Origin: an uncultured bacterium | GTDB taxonomy: Bacteria > Patescibacteriota > Minisyncoccia > Phycocordibacterales > UBA9973 | Direction of reading: 5' to 3' | DNA: 5,506 bases | Assembly (NCBI GenBank): GCA_937895515.1 | Contig: CALAYS010000176.1 | Span: 1-5,506, forward strand | Shown here: piece by piece, positions 4,888 through 5,506 of the stretch | How positions within the stretch are numbered: position 1 is the stretch's first letter | Layout of the letters: the number at the start of each line of letters is the position of its first letter | The notes under the pieces: model-generated | Database searches by the model: none | The model's input: only the letters and a program-made list of their open reading frames with translations | What the model was told of the DNA's origin: nothing | Translations under genes and position numbers: made by a program

Positions 4888-5506
4888 ATGGATTTAACAC
4901 ACTCAGAGAACGTAATACTTAGGTATATACTCCAAAATTCACCTTATCTTGATACCTGCAAATCTGATTTCTTTAAGAATGAATCGTTAGGTTTAATATT
5001 TTCTGGTGTTAAGGAATTTTGGGAGAAATATCACGAAATGCCATCAGCTGAGCAAATGATAGAATCCTTTAAAATGAAGGGTGGTAATCTAGTGGATCAC
5101 TCTGAGATAAGATCCATATATGGTATAGACCTTTCAAAATACGAGGATGCATGGTTAAAAGAAACAACTGAAGTTGATCTTCCCATTGTTATCGTTCCTG
5201 TCGTGAACGTAGATGGATTTAAATTAAACTCGCGAGTCAATGGAAATGGAGTGGATTTAAATCGCAATCTTCCTTCAAAACAATGGACTCCAGAGGCCCG
5301 TGAAGCCAAGTATTTTCCAGGCGTCGCTCCCTTGTCAGAGCCTGAAAATAAATACCTCGTCTCTTTATTTGAACAGTATCCACCGCGATTTATCCTAAGC
5401 TTTCATTCTTGGTATCCTGTTATTAATTATAATGGGGCCTGTAGAGAAATCGCTGAATTTTTAGCAAGCTATAATAAATATCCAATTGAAGCAGACTTTC
5501 TTAGCC
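4888..5506 (+). CDS. gp41-like helicase N-terminus joined in frame to M14 carboxypeptidase fragment (partial, probably chimeric)
   Basis: The frame is open from ATG 4888 to the window end (206 codons); the start lies 5 bp after the previous stop in a poly-A leader without Shine-Dalgarno. Residues 1 to about 95 resemble the N-terminal domain of T4 gp41-type DnaB-family helicases: HSENVILRYIL (5-15), a GVKEFWEKYHEMPSAEQM segment (40-57), and YEDAWLKETTE (85-95), comparable to the gp41 segment ending WLVKETENYV. From residue 96 the frame becomes an M14 zinc carboxypeptidase of the murein-peptide type: VNVDG (106-110), GVDLNRNLP (121-129, with the substrate-binding Asn-Arg pair), a PGVAPLSEPEN segment (144-154) and SFHSW (171-175) with the third zinc ligand H173. 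The peptidase's HxxE zinc motif and the helicase ATPase domain are both absent, so neither half could work as encoded here. The right end is truncated by the window. Confidence 0.7.
   Translation, partial: MDLTHSENVILRYILQNSPYLDTCKSDFFKNESLGLIFSGVKEFWEKYHEMPSAEQMIESFKMKGGNLVDHSEIRSIYGIDLSKYEDAWLKETTEVDLPIVIVPVVNVDGFKLNSRVNGNGVDLNRNLPSKQWTPEAREAKYFPGVAPLSEPENKYLVSLFEQYPPRFILSFHSWYPVINYNGACREIAEFLASYNKYPIEADFLS
5166..5180. other. Probable chimeric junction: phage helicase to bacterial-type peptidase
   Basis: Homology to helicase stops and homology to M14 peptidase begins at about codon 95/96 (5170-5178). To the left, codons are AT-rich as in the rest of the phage. To the right, codons such as CCC, GTC, GTG, CTC, CGC and GCC become frequent and GC content rises noticeably. 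Both the family switch and the composition switch fall within a few codons of each other. An assembly or amplification chimera is the simplest explanation; illegitimate recombination is the alternative. Confidence 0.6.

Noticed and set aside
5097..5309. Minus-strand open frame of 70 codons across the junction
   Set aside because: It lies opposite the well-supported + strand frame, crosses the composition break and shows no domain.

Overview
The window looks like part of a low-GC, tailed double-stranded DNA phage with T4-like (myovirus-type) replication genes, probably assembled from a metagenome. The clearest marker is a full-length UvsX/RecA-family recombinase (3397-4596). It is followed by a small protein and then by the N-terminal domain of a gp41-like replicative helicase, the same order as uvsX-40-41 in T4. 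All convincing genes are on the + strand, are A/G-rich, use mainly AGA and ATA codons and are tightly packed. Several starts lack a Shine-Dalgarno sequence and sit in A/T-rich leaders. The host cannot be named from this window.

Layout. Positions 1-421 hold no convincing intact gene. They contain an imperfect inverted repeat (56-139) and, on the minus strand, a decayed-looking reading frame (172-459). A near-consensus sigma70-type promoter (TTGACA, 17 bp, GATAAT; 422-450) then opens a three-gene operon at 483-3133. Its first product has an N-terminal U-box domain (the fold of eukaryotic ubiquitin E3 ligases), a charged coiled-coil linker and a C-terminal peptidoglycan-binding-like domain. Two unrecognised helical proteins follow, joined by TAATG and TAAATG junctions. 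All three begin with a short segment containing an I-x-E tripeptide, resembling the head-targeting and prohead-protease signals of T4 internal head proteins. This suggests that they may be packaged and injected together.

A 263-bp spacer (3134-3396) with a palindrome, an 11-bp-period repeat and a possible promoter separates this operon from the replication/recombination cluster: uvsX, a 99-aa winged-helix-like protein, and the helicase start.

The window's last frame (4888-5506) is anomalous. About 95 residues of helicase N-terminal domain run in frame into the middle of an M14 zinc carboxypeptidase that lacks its HxxE zinc-binding segment. Base composition changes at the same point (about 5170-5178). 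An assembly or amplification chimera, or a recent illegitimate recombination, explains this better than a functional fusion. The most interesting biology is the phage U-box protein and its operon; the most important caution is the chimeric right end.
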